Source of the DNA: VRUE01 sp963844395
GTDB lineage: Bacteria; Actinomycetota; Thermoleophilia; Solirubrobacterales; 70-9
Direction of reading: 5' to 3'
Assembly (NCBI GenBank): GCA_963844395.1
Contig: CAWJNX010000001.1
Span: forward strand, 806,001 to 870,000
DNA length: 64,000 nucleotides
Shown in pieces: positions 56,438 through 64,000 of this stretch. The notes beneath the pieces were generated by a model. It saw nothing but the letters and a program-made list of their open reading frames with translations, was not told where the DNA came from and did no database searches. How positions within the stretch are numbered: the stretch's first letter is position 1; every line of letters starts with the position of its first letter. The position numbers and the translations under genes were made by a program.

Positions 56438-57889
56438 GTGAGCGACGATCCGAAGGACCCGAAGGACTCGAAGATCCCCAAGGGCCGGATCCGCCGCTCG
56501 GCGAAGCTCGGCTCGGTCGTCGGCGTGCAGGGCGCCCGCTACGCCGGCACCAAGGCGACCAACGTCGGCCGCTCCGAGGAGGGCGGCAGGGAGAAGCTCG
56601 AGCAGCGCCACCTGGAGACGGCGATGAAGATGGTCGGCACGCTTGGCCAGATGAAGGGCGCGGCGATGAAGCTGGGTCAGTTCGCCTCCTTCATCGACAC
56701 CGAGTTCCTCCCCGAGGAGTACAGCGAGATCTACCAGGAGCAGCTGGCGAAGCTGCGCACCTCGGCACCGCCGATGCCCTGGGAGAAGGTCGAGAAGGTG
56801 CTGCTCGAGGAGTACGACGGCGAACCGGTCTCCGAGCTGTTCGCCTCTTTCGAGCAGAAGGCCTTCGCCGCCGCCTCGATCGGCCAGGTGCACCGGGCCG
56901 AGCTGATCGACGGGCGCCGGGTCGCGGTCAAGATCCAGTACCCGGGGATCGCCGAGGCGCTCGACGCCGACTTGCGCAACGCCGGCATGCTGGTCCGCCT
57001 CGCCCGCGCTCTGGCACCCGGGCTCGACGCCAAGGCAATCGCCCACGAGATCCGCGAGCGAGTGATGGAGGAGCTCGACTACGAGTACGAGGCGCAGAAC
57101 CAGCGCAGCTTTGCCCGCGCCTACCGCGATCATCCCTTCGTCTACGTACCTGAAGTCGTCACCCGTCTCTCGCGCCGCCGCGTCCTCGTCACCGAGCTGG
57201 TCGAGGGGATCGGCTTCGAGGAGATCAAGGAGCTGCCGCACGAGGAGCGCAGCCGCTTCGGCGAGATCGTCTTCCGCGGCAACTTCGGCTCGATCTACCA
57301 CCTGCAGCACTTCAACGCCGACCCCCATCCCGGCAACTACATCCTGATGGCGGACGGCCGCGTCGCCTTCCTCGACTTCGGCATGACCAAGAAGCTCGAC
57401 CACGAGCAGATCGTGCTCGAGCAGCGGGCGATCGACGCCGCCTTCCACGACGACCCGGAGGAGTTCCGGCGGGCGCTGCACGACCTCGGCTTCATCAAGA
57501 ACCCCTCAAAGCTCGACGCCGAACGGCTGATGGAGCACACGATGGCGATCGGCGGCTGGTACATCGAGGACCGCGAGATCGAGATCACGCCGCGGCGAGT
57601 GATGAAGATCATCGAGTCGACCAACGACCCGCGCTCGGAGTACTACGACCTGATGCGGCGCGAGTCGATCCCGGCCGAGGAGCTGATGGGGCGGCGGATG
57701 GAAATCGGCGTCGTCGCCGTGCTCGGGCAGCTGCGGGCGAAGCGCAACTGGCACCGGATCATGCGCGAGTGGGTCTACGCAGACCCGCCTGCAACCGAGC
57801 TGGGCGAGCAGGAGTGGGAGTACTTCGAGGGAAGAGGCGTGATGCAGACCCCGATTGTGGAGCGGTCTTTGGAAGGAGATCAGCGATGA
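56438..57889 (+). CDS. UbiB/ABC1-family atypical kinase
   Basis: 483 residues. ABC1/AarF fold with the KxGQ motif (MKGAAMKLGQFASFID), the Ala-rich loop AFAAASIGQVHRAEL that replaces the usual P-loop, catalytic Lys in VAVKIQYPGI, catalytic-loop HFNADPHPGNYILM and the DFG-like FLDFGMTKKL. These ATPases support isoprenoid-quinone or lipid metabolism. GTG at 56438. Its stop overlaps the ATG of the membrane-protein gene (ATGA). Confidence 0.9.
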   Translation: MSDDPKDPKDSKIPKGRIRRSAKLGSVVGVQGARYAGTKATNVGRSEEGGREKLEQRHLETAMKMVGTLGQMKGAAMKLGQFASFIDTEFLPEEYSEIYQEQLAKLRTSAPPMPWEKVEKVLLEEYDGEPVSELFASFEQKAFAAASIGQVHRAELIDGRRVAVKIQYPGIAEALDADLRNAGMLVRLARALAPGLDAKAIAHEIRERVMEELDYEYEAQNQRSFARAYRDHPFVYVPEVVTRLSRRRVLVTELVEGIGFEEIKELPHEERSRFGEIVFRGNFGSIYHLQHFNADPHPGNYILMADGRVAFLDFGMTKKLDHEQIVLEQRAIDAAFHDDPEEFRRALHDLGFIKNPSKLDAERLMEHTMAIGGWYIEDREIEITPRRVMKIIESTNDPRSEYYDLMRRESIPAEELMGRRMEIGVVAVLGQLRAKRNWHRIMREWVYADPPATELGEQEWEYFEGRGVMQTPIVERSLEGDQR

Positions 57890-58749
57890 GGCGGATCAGG
57901 CGGGGCTGGCAGTTGACGAAGAAGAGCTGGGCGTTGCTGCGCGAGAACCCGGCGCTGCTGCGCTTCCCGCTCTACGGGGCGGCGGCGACGATCGTCACCG
58001 CGGCGATCGTGATCGGCCCCGGCGTCTACCTGATCGACGACGGCGAGGTCGCCTTCGGCGGGCCGCTGGCGGTAATCGGCTTCTACCTTCTCGCCCTGAT
58101 CGGCTTCTACTTCAGCGTCGGCCTCGCCGCCACCGCCGACTTGATCTTCCACGGCCGCGAGGCGACCGTCTCCGACGGGCTCGCCGTCGCCCGCAGCCGC
58201 TTCTCGCAGATCGCCGCCTGGGCTGCGGTCTCGACCGTGGTCGGGCTGGTGCTCAGCGGCCTGGAGAACCAGGGCGGGATCGCGGGCAGCATCTTCGGCC
58301 GCCTGCTGGCGGTCGGCTGGTCGCTGATCACCTTCCTCGCCGCGCCGGTGGTCGCGCTGGAGGGAACCGGGCCGTTCGAGACTTTGAAGCGCTCCGCCGG
58401 CCTGTTCAGATCGCGCTGGGGCCAGCAGGTGACCGGCAACATCGCGATCGGCGGCGCCGTCTTCCTCTTCGGCATCCTGCCGAGCATGCTGCTGATCGCG
58501 GGCGGAATCGCGATCTGGGCCACGGCCAGCTTCGTCGGCGCCCTGCTGGCGGTGATCGGAGTGATCGGCTTCGCGATCTCGGCGCTGATCAGCAGCGCCC
58601 TCAGCGGCATCTTCGGCGTCGCCCTCTACCGCTACGCGCTCGACAACGAGACCGTCGGCGGCTTCACCGCCGAGGAGCTCGAGTCGGCGGTCAAGCCGCG
58701 CCGCGGCGGCCGCAACGCGCCGCCGACGGCGACCCCAGGTACGGTCTAG
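57886..58749 (+). CDS. DUF6159-like multi-span membrane protein
   Basis: 287 residues with about six spans (TIVTAAIVIGPGVYLI, VIGFYLLALIGFYFSVGLAA, AWAAVSTVVGLVLSGLE, LFGILPSMLLIAGGIAIWA, LLAVIGVIGFAISALISSAL). It starts MRRIRRGWQLTKKSWALLRE, a pattern I associate with the DUF6159 group, function unknown. ATG 57886 overlaps the preceding stop, with GGAAGGAG upstream. Translationally coupled to the UbiB-like kinase. Confidence 0.72.
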   Translation: MRRIRRGWQLTKKSWALLRENPALLRFPLYGAAATIVTAAIVIGPGVYLIDDGEVAFGGPLAVIGFYLLALIGFYFSVGLAATADLIFHGREATVSDGLAVARSRFSQIAAWAAVSTVVGLVLSGLENQGGIAGSIFGRLLAVGWSLITFLAAPVVALEGTGPFETLKRSAGLFRSRWGQQVTGNIAIGGAVFLFGILPSMLLIAGGIAIWATASFVGALLAVIGVIGFAISALISSALSGIFGVALYRYALDNETVGGFTAEELESAVKPRRGGRNAPPTATPGTV

Positions 58750-58753
58750 GTAG

Positions 58754-58963
58754 GTGGACCTTCTCTGGGAGGAGCAAAGGCTCGTCATCGAAACGGATGG
58801 CGAAGAGACACACGGAACCCGGCACGCCTTCCGCCATGACCGCTGGCGCGACCAGGTCCTGGTAGCCGCCGGCTACCGAACCGCGCGCGTCACATGGGAC
58901 CAACTCGAAGACGAACCGGGGGCCGTCGTCGCGCGGATCGGACGCATGCTCAGAGCCGCATAG
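58754..58963 (+). pseudogene. C-terminal fragment of a DUF559 (Vsr-like) endonuclease
   Basis: 69 codons reading LLWEEQRLVIETDGEETHGT, HAFRHDRWRDQVLVAAGYRT and ARVTWDQLEDEP, the PD-(D/E)XK core of DUF559 proteins (E..IETDG..THG..R..D). Full-length relatives have an additional N-terminal portion of about 200 residues, absent here; the upstream sequence belongs to the membrane-protein gene. I consider it a truncated remnant, with a GTG that could start a short product. Confidence 0.6.
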
Positions 58964-59006
58964 CCCTTCCGGTGGGGACGGGGCGCGGTTTCCACAACGT
59001 TCGAAT

Positions 59007-59771
59007 CTAGTTGTCAACCGTCCGCAGGGCATGAAACAGGCGGGGGTCGTTCGAGCAGATGCCGTTGACGCCGGCGGCTAGGAGTTTGCGCATGCGGGGC
59101 AGGTCGTCAACGGTCCAGGCGATCAGCTCGACGCCGGCGGACTCGGTGGCGGCAGCGAGGCGGCGGCTGACGATCGGGTGGTAGACCCACATCGACTGGA
59201 CGCCCATCTCGGGCAGCGCTCGGGCGGCGATCGCCGGCAGGCGGCGCCGCATCGCGAGCAGGGCGGCGAGCATCGGGCCACGAGCCCAGCGCTTCGAGGC
59301 CCAGTCCTTCGTCACTTTGGGATAGGTCCAGCCACGCCGCAGGCGGGGCTCCAGCTCGCCGATCCGGGCCAGGCTCGACAGCTCCATGGTCGAGACCATC
59401 GCCCGGTCGAGCAGCTCCCTCTCCCGCAGCGCCGCGACGATCTCGCGCTCGCGTCCCGGCAGCTTGATGTCGAGGTCGATCTCGACCCGGTCGAGTGGGG
59501 GCTGCAGAAACGCGTCGAGCCCTTCCGCCAGCGTCAGGGGCCGGCGACGTTCGGCGTCGTGCCAGTCGTGGGCGACGACGAGCGGCGTTCGCTCAGCGGC
59601 CGGCAGATGGGGATGCCCGTCGCGGGTCCAGAGCACGTCTATCTCGATCGTGTCAACGCCCGCCTCGACCGCGGCGCGAAAGCTCTCCTCCGTATTCCCG
59701 GGCGCGATCAGGTCGGCGCCCTTGTGGCCTACCAGGCGCAGGCCAGTCGGTCGCTTGCCTGCTTCGAACAT
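59007..59771 (-). CDS. Glycerophosphodiester phosphodiesterase
   Basis: 254 residues. GDPD TIM barrel: LVGHKGADLIAPGNTEESFR (a HxGA variant of the HRG motif followed by PGNT), VDTIEIDVLWTRDGHP (metal Glu/Asp), VVAHDWHD (second His) and the terminal ELIAWTVDDLPRMRKLLAAG, GVNGICSNDPRLF. Hydrolyses glycerophosphodiesters to glycerol-3-phosphate. ATG 59771. Cytoplasmic (no signal). Confidence 0.86.
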   Translation of the reverse strand: MFEAGKRPTGLRLVGHKGADLIAPGNTEESFRAAVEAGVDTIEIDVLWTRDGHPHLPAAERTPLVVAHDWHDAERRRPLTLAEGLDAFLQPPLDRVEIDLDIKLPGREREIVAALRERELLDRAMVSTMELSSLARIGELEPRLRRGWTYPKVTKDWASKRWARGPMLAALLAMRRRLPAIAARALPEMGVQSMWVYHPIVSRRLAAATESAGVELIAWTVDDLPRMRKLLAAGVNGICSNDPRLFHALRTVDN

Positions 59772-59827
59772 CCGCGCAGCGTAATAAGGGCGCAAGGCGG
59801 CCTGTTCGACGGATCGCCGGCGCGAAC

Positions 59828-60274
59828 TCAGTTCGGCCGGATGACCATCAGGACCAGGACCGCGGCGACCAGCAGCAGGTTGAGCCTGGCGACTATCGGC
59901 ACCCAGTTGCGGCTGGGCGGGGGCGGCCGGCCACTTTCCATCCCGGCGATGCCCGCTGCCGCCTTGGGGCCTAGGTAGAAGATCCCGACCGCGGTGGAGA
60001 CGATGAGCCCCGCCATCCCGAGCTGGATCCAGAGCAGGTCCCAGTCGTAGAAGCTCTCGGTCAGCCAGATCCCGAAGACGAGGGTGATCAGCGAAAGCGT
60101 CGGGAAGACGTACTTGCCGAGGAGCTTGGCGAAGCGCATCGCGACCAGCATCGTCGCCGGATCGCCGCTGCGCGCGCCGAGGGTCATCGCGACGTTCACC
60201 GCGAAGCCGGTGCCGACCCACAGGGCGGCGGCGAGGACGTGAATGCTCTTGACGACCGTGTACTCGTCAACCAT
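59828..60274 (-). CDS. DUF2269-like membrane protein
   Basis: 148 residues, four probable spans (VVKSIHVLAAALWVGTGFAV, YVFPTLSLITLVFGIWLTES, IQLGMAGLIVSTAVGIFYL, RLNLLLVAAVLVLMVI). The first-span motif IHVLAAALWVG (His in a membrane helix) is that of DUF2269/CopD-like proteins. Function unknown. Upstream of the GDPD gene on the same strand. Confidence 0.72.
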   Translation of the reverse strand: MVDEYTVVKSIHVLAAALWVGTGFAVNVAMTLGARSGDPATMLVAMRFAKLLGKYVFPTLSLITLVFGIWLTESFYDWDLLWIQLGMAGLIVSTAVGIFYLGPKAAAGIAGMESGRPPPPSRNWVPIVARLNLLLVAAVLVLMVIRPN

Positions 60275-60303
60275 CGGTCCGGCGAGCCTAGCCGCCGGCC
60301 CAG

Positions 60304-61339
60304 TCAGAACAGCTGGTTCTCGCCGGCGAAGATCTCCGAGACCGAGTCGTCGGTGAAGATGCGGCGGATCGAGTCGGCGAAGGTCCCGGCAGTCGAGAGC
60401 ACGGTGATGTTGTCGGGCGCCCCGGGGCGCAGCGGGATCGTGTCGGAGACGACGATCCGCTCGATTCCGGAGTTCTCATAGGCGAGCCGCTCGTAGGCGG
60501 GGCCGGAGAAGACGCCGTGGGTGGCGCAGGCGATCACCCGCGCGGCCCCCTCGTCGCGCACCGTCTGGGCGGCGGCGCAGAGCGTGCCCGCGGTGTCGAT
60601 CATGTCGTCAACCAGGACAGCGGTCTTGCCCTTGACGTCGCCGACCACGTAGCCGATCTCGGCGACCTGCTGGGCCGGCCGCTCCTTCTCCATCACCGCC
60701 CAGTGGGTGCCGATTCGGCGGGCGAAGTTGCGGGCCGTCTTGACCCGGCCGGCGTCGGGGGAGACGATCACCAGCTCCTCGGTCATGCGCTGGTCCGCGA
60801 ACCACTGGGTCAACATCGGCATCGCCGTCATGTGGTCAACCGGGACGTGGAAGAAGCCCTGCACCTGGCCGGCGTGGAGGTCCATGGTGAGGACGCGGTC
60901 AACGCCGACCCCCTCCAGGCACTTGGCGACGATGCGGGCGGAGATCGGCTCCCGCGGCGCCGACTTCTTGTCCTGGCGGGCGTAGCCGTACCAGGGCAGC
61001 ACGGCGATGATCCGGTGCGCGGACGCGCCCTGGGCGGCGTCGATCATCGTCAGCAGCTCCATCAGAGAGTCGTTCGGAGTCATCCCGCTGAGCTCGTTGG
61101 CGCAGGTCGAACTGGACCAGAAAGACGTCGGCGCCGCGAATCGACTCCTCATAACGGCAGTAGACCTCGCCGTTGGCGAAGGTCGTCAGCGTCACCTGGC
61201 CGAGGTCGAGTTCGAGCTTCTTCGCCACTTTCGCGGCCAGCTCCATCGAGCTGCGGCCACCAAAGACCATCATCCGCTTCGAGTAGTCGTGCGGGATGGC
61301 GGTCGGCGCCAGGGCGGGGCTCTGCTCGATCGTGCTCAC
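60304..61339 (-). CDS. prs: Ribose-phosphate pyrophosphokinase, one frame break
   Basis: PRPP synthetase, about 345 residues. MMVFGGRSSMELAAKVAKKL, TTFANGEVYCRYEESIRGAD, then after one extra base near 61108 (removal gives VQSTCANELSGMTPNDSLME) YGYARQDKKSAPREPISARI, MDLHAGQVQGFFHVPVDH and the PRPP-binding VLVDDMIDTAGTL. ATG 61339 overlaps the glmU stop (TCAT), the common glmU-prs arrangement linking cell-wall sugar and nucleotide supply. Confidence 0.94.
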
Positions 61340-62727
61340 TCCTCCTCCTCAGGAATCTCGGCGGCCTTGCGCTCGGCGTAGCCCTCGATGTTTCGCTGGT
61401 CGTTGTCGCTCACCGCTAGCGCTCCGTCGGGAACGTCCCGCTTGATCACTGCACCGGCGCCAGTGTAGGCGGCGTCCCCGACTTCTACCGGTGCAATCAG
61501 CATCGTGTCAACGCCGAGTCGCGCATCCTTGCCGATCACCGTCCGGTGCTTGCGGAATCCGTCGTAGTTGGCGGTGATCGTGCCGGCGCCGAGGTTCGTG
61601 CCCTCACCGATGTCCGCGTCGCCGACATAGGCGAGGTGCGGGACTTTGGCACCCTCGCCGAGCCGCGAGTTCTTAATCTCGACGAAGCTGCCGGCCTTGG
61701 CGCCGTGCTCGAGGTGGGCGCCGGGCCGCAGGTAGGCGAAGGGGCCAACGTCGCAGCCGTCGAGTACGTCGCACTCGACCAGGTAGGAGTGCGGTGCGCT
61801 GACGCCCTCGCCGAGGCGGGTGTCGATCAGCGTGGTCAGTGGGCCGACGACCGAGTCGGCGCCGATCTCGGTGCGGCCGCGCAGGGTCGTACCCGGCTCG
61901 ATCCGGGCGTCGGCGGCGATCGCCACGTCGGCGTCGAGCCAGGTCGAGGCGGGGTTAACCACGGTGACCCCAGCGAGCATGTGGGCGTCGAGAATTTGGC
62001 GGCGTGCCTCGGCCTCGACCGCGGCCAGCTCGATCCGGGTGTTGACGCCCATGGTCGCACCCAGATCGTCAGCCGGATAGGTGGCGACCGAGCGACCGTT
62101 TGCGCGCAGGATCGAGAAGACGTCGGTGAGGTAGTACTCGCCCTGGCTGTTCTCGTTGGAGATCTCGCCGAGCGCGGTAGCGAGCAGCGTCGCGTCGAAG
62201 ACATAGGTGCCGGCATTGACCTCGCGGAGTGCCATCTCCTCGGGGCTGGCGTCAGCCGTCGATTTGGCCTCGACCACTCGCTCGAACTCGCCGTCGGCGT
62301 CACGCACGACTCGGCCGTAGGCGCCCGGCTCGTCGAGCTCAATCGTCAGCATCGTCGCCCCGGCCTTCGCTTCGCGGTGGACCGACAGCATGCCGGCGAT
62401 CGTTTTGGCCGAGAGCAGCGGGTGGTCGCCGGAGAGGACGACGACGGTCTCCGATGCGCGGATCGCGTCGAGGGCAGCGCGCAGTGCACCCCCCGTACCG
62501 TCGGGCTCGGGCTGGACCACCATCTCGACGCCGTTCGGTAGGCCAGTCGAGATGTCGTGCTTAGGCGAGACGATCGCGACTACCCGACCGGCGCCGGCCT
62601 CGCGCGCGGCGAGGATCGGCCAGGCGACCATCGGCCGCCCGCAGACGGGATGGAGCATCTTTGGCAGCGAGGAGCGCATGCGCGTGCCCTCGCCCGCCGC
62701 CATGACGAGCACTAGGGGAGAACTCAC
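61336..62727 (-). CDS. glmU: Bifunctional UDP-GlcNAc pyrophosphorylase / glucosamine-1-phosphate N-acetyltransferase
   Basis: 463 residues. N-terminal uridyltransferase with VLVMAAGEGTRMRSSLPKML, QPEPDGTGGALRAAL and GDHPLLSAKTIAGML. C-terminal left-handed beta helix of hexapeptides with acetyltransferase residues: FAYLRPGAHLEHGAKAGSFV, HLAYVGDADIGEGTNLGAGT, ANYDGFRKHRTVIG and GAGAVIKRDVPDGALAVSDN. Makes UDP-GlcNAc for peptidoglycan. ATG 62727; overlaps prs. Confidence 0.96.
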   Translation of the reverse strand: MSSPLVLVMAAGEGTRMRSSLPKMLHPVCGRPMVAWPILAAREAGAGRVVAIVSPKHDISTGLPNGVEMVVQPEPDGTGGALRAALDAIRASETVVVLSGDHPLLSAKTIAGMLSVHREAKAGATMLTIELDEPGAYGRVVRDADGEFERVVEAKSTADASPEEMALREVNAGTYVFDATLLATALGEISNENSQGEYYLTDVFSILRANGRSVATYPADDLGATMGVNTRIELAAVEAEARRQILDAHMLAGVTVVNPASTWLDADVAIAADARIEPGTTLRGRTEIGADSVVGPLTTLIDTRLGEGVSAPHSYLVECDVLDGCDVGPFAYLRPGAHLEHGAKAGSFVEIKNSRLGEGAKVPHLAYVGDADIGEGTNLGAGTITANYDGFRKHRTVIGKDARLGVDTMLIAPVEVGDAAYTGAGAVIKRDVPDGALAVSDNDQRNIEGYAERKAAEIPEEEE

Positions 62728-63030
62728 CCGCGAATCGTAATGCCGCGAGGGAGGGGGCGGGCACCCTTTCCGTTTGCTGGGTTTTCGCTACCAGCGGGCG
62801 GAGAGAGGGTGGGGCAGCCTTCCGTTTGCTGGGTTTTCGCCGTCAGCGCCGCCGTTTCTCTTTGGTCTTGGGGCGAAAACAGGACGCCGCGCACTCCAGG
62901 CTGCCCCACCCTCTCTCACTGCTTCATCAGGGCCTGACGCGTCTGGGGCAAGCAGGCCAAGGACGCAGGGAGCGTGGCGTGCTCTGCACGCGAGCGACCG
63001 AGGACGCCGGCATGCGCCGCCCCAGGCGCG
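62728..63030. other. Intergenic stretch packed with palindromic elements
   Basis: No gene. Holds a partial palindrome copy (62765-62800), a complete long-arm palindrome (62801-62917) and most of a third inverted repeat (62933-63035). Open frames that cross it only read through these repeats. Confidence 0.6.
62801..62917. repeat. 117-bp long-arm palindromic element (same family as 41596)
   Basis: Perfect 20-bp arms at 62801-62820 and 62898-62917. Inner blocks TGCTGGGTTTTCGCC and GCGAAAACAGGACGCCGC match those of the 41596 element, while the outer arms are different sequence. Directly to the left, 62765-62800 repeats only the left half (TTTCCGTTTGCTGGGTTTTC), as if an older copy had been cut by this one. 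Confidence 0.85.
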
Positions 63031-63035
63031 TCAGG
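62933..63035. repeat. Long-arm inverted repeat
   Basis: Arms of 17 bp (62933-62949 and 63019-63035; 16 pairs) around about 69 bases. The right arm contains the stop of the HdeD-like gene. It could be the gene's terminator; size and spacing resemble the other long-arm palindromes. Confidence 0.65.
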
Positions 63036-63600
63036 TGCGGGAGAGGTCTTTGCCTAGAAGGGCTGCTGCGGTGAGGGTCCAGCCGGCGAAGATCAGGTCT
63101 ATGCCTACTAGTAGGCCGATTGCCCAGTCGGCGGAGCTGGGGAACTCGGCTAGTACGAGGATGCCGATCAGGAGGCTGGCTACGCCGTTGAGGCCTAGTA
63201 GGCCGGCGTTTTGCTGGCCGCGTGAGGCGAAGGCGATGGCGGTTCGCGTCGCGCCCATGAAGAGAAAGTAGAGGCCGAGGACGAGGGTCAAGGTCAGGGT
63301 GCCGTTGTCGGGCTCGATTACCAGCCAGAAGCCGACCAGCAGCGTGAGCAGTGCCCAGAGCAGCCGCAGTAGGACGGTGCCGAGCGAGTGTGCCGTGAAA
63401 GCGCCGGCGATCATGACGGCGCCGACGAAGATCAATACCCAGCCGATGAAGATCGCCGTCCCCACCGAGGCGACAGCCGGCACCAGGATCGCGAAGCAGC
63501 CGGTGAGGATCGCCAGCACCCCGATCGCCAGCAGAGCCTTCCAGCTGCGAGCCAGTCCGTCACGCACTTCAGGGTCCAGCGCAGCTCCTCCCATCTCCAT
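63031..63600 (-). CDS. HdeD-family (DUF308) membrane protein
   Basis: 189 residues, six short spans in three pairs: LLAIGVLAILTGCFAILVPA, AIFIGWVLIFVGAVMIAGAF, LLRLLWALLTLLVGFWLVI, LTLTLVLGLYFLFMGATRTA, GLNGVASLLIGILVLAEF and WAIGLLVGIDLIFAGWTLTA. The duplicated helix-pair pattern is that of HdeD/DUF308, named for acid resistance in enterics; role here unknown. I prefer ATG 63600 to an upstream start whose leader is not conserved-looking. Confidence 0.82.
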   Translation of the reverse strand: MEMGGAALDPEVRDGLARSWKALLAIGVLAILTGCFAILVPAVASVGTAIFIGWVLIFVGAVMIAGAFTAHSLGTVLLRLLWALLTLLVGFWLVIEPDNGTLTLTLVLGLYFLFMGATRTAIAFASRGQQNAGLLGLNGVASLLIGILVLAEFPSSADWAIGLLVGIDLIFAGWTLTAAALLGKDLSRT

Positions 63601-63678
63601 GCGGATGACCCTAAGTGCTCGCTCGGACGCGACCCACCATGGCCGATGCGGCGACGTCTTCCGGGGCACTTCGGGCCC

Positions 63679-64000
63679 TTACCTTTTGGCCGCTTCTCGT
63701 TCGTTCTGTCGCTCGTAGAAGCGCACCCACTTGCGCACGGCGTTGTCGGAGACGCCGTATTTGCGACCGACCGCTACCCAGCCGCTTGCCTCGACTTCCG
63801 CCAACAGTCGTTTGCAGGGCGGCCGCTCGGTTCGACGCTGGTCGAGCTGAGACCTCCCGCGCAGTACCGATCGGTCCCATTTCATCCCGCATTCTCGCGA
63901 GCAATATCGGTGGTTTCGGTATTTGGCGAAAAACTCCCGCGCACACCGCTTACAAGACCGCTCGATGGGCCGTCGGCGATTTTTACGGCCGCAATGGGTG
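63679..64000 (-). CDS. Zinc-ribbon plus HTH protein, partial
   Basis: Runs off the right edge. The visible C-terminal portion reads THCGRKNRRRPIERSCKRCA, REFFAKYRNHRYCSRECGMK with paired cysteines (SCKRC, YCSREC) forming a zinc ribbon. A helix-turn-helix follows (WVAVGRKYGVSDNAVRKWVR) and a basic end ERQNEREAAKR. This combination often ends HNH endonucleases or small DNA-binding proteins in actinobacteria; the N-terminus is needed to tell. Confidence 0.6.
   Translation of the reverse strand, partial: THCGRKNRRRPIERSCKRCAREFFAKYRNHRYCSRECGMKWDRSVLRGRSQLDQRRTERPPCKRLLAEVEASGWVAVGRKYGVSDNAVRKWVRFYERQNEREAAKR

Overview
The window is GC-rich, gene-dense bacterial DNA, most likely from an actinobacterium of the Thermoleophilia (Solirubrobacterales-like). 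Supporting signs are frequent GTG/TTG starts, tightly overlapping operons, an eno-ftsB pair, a DUF3556 membrane protein, an R2-like ligand-binding oxidase, a class I DhnA-type aldolase and several secreted proteins with RTX-type glycine-aspartate repeats. The lineage is inferred from gene content only. No rRNA, CRISPR array, prophage or origin was seen.

Layout. 1-6.7 kb: acetyl-CoA synthetase (running off the left edge), a CstB-like persulfide dioxygenase-rhodanese protein, a coiled-coil NlpC/P60 hydrolase, a SpoU/TrmH RNA methyltransferase, an alpha/beta hydrolase and glyoxalase I. 6.7-10.5 kb: a secreted DUF11/RTX protein, an orphan AbrB-type regulator, and a PII-Amt-CutA operon behind a structured leader. 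10.5-14.6 kb: multicopper oxidase plus cupredoxin, then an ABC exporter pair. 14.6-18.3 kb: a FEN-type 5' nuclease, DUF2804, a Baeyer-Villiger-type monooxygenase and a VOC protein. 18.3-24.3 kb: two RTX-repeat proteins, an M14 peptidase, a second ABC-2 exporter and a Phd/RelE toxin-antitoxin pair. 24.3-27.7 kb: a compositionally different island beside tRNA-fMet holding DprA-like, ComF-like phosphoribosyltransferase and unknown genes, with a perfect LexA box upstream. 27.7-32.2 kb: Ppx/GppA phosphatase, a TPP-dependent lyase, and an IS481-family element in the 3' end of tRNA-Leu(UAA). 32.2-45 kb: an ECF sigma factor fused to an anti-sigma-like zinc finger and membrane tail, R2lox, a UPF0173 hydrolase, a rhomboid-like protein, aldolase, SNase, a GT-C-like membrane protein, FtsB, enolase and a PpiC foldase. 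45-64 kb: mfd, a FAH-membrane-deacetylase operon, a desaturase-DUF3556-crotonase operon, pth-rplY, a UbiB-like kinase, GDPD, prs-glmU, an HdeD-like protein and a partial Zn-ribbon/HTH gene at the right edge.

Two genome-level features stand out. First, many conserved genes, mainly in the first 21 kb, have broken reading frames, and nearly every break I resolved is repaired by removing one base. This points to insertion-type sequencing or assembly error more than gene decay. Second, several families of long perfect palindromes are scattered through the intergenic regions, and one lies in frame inside a membrane-protein gene. The strongest candidate for an under-described system is the SOS-box-controlled DprA/PRTase/unknown cassette next to tRNA-fMet. 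The strongest regulatory candidate is the interleaved-helix leader that masks the ribosome-binding site of the PII-Amt operon.
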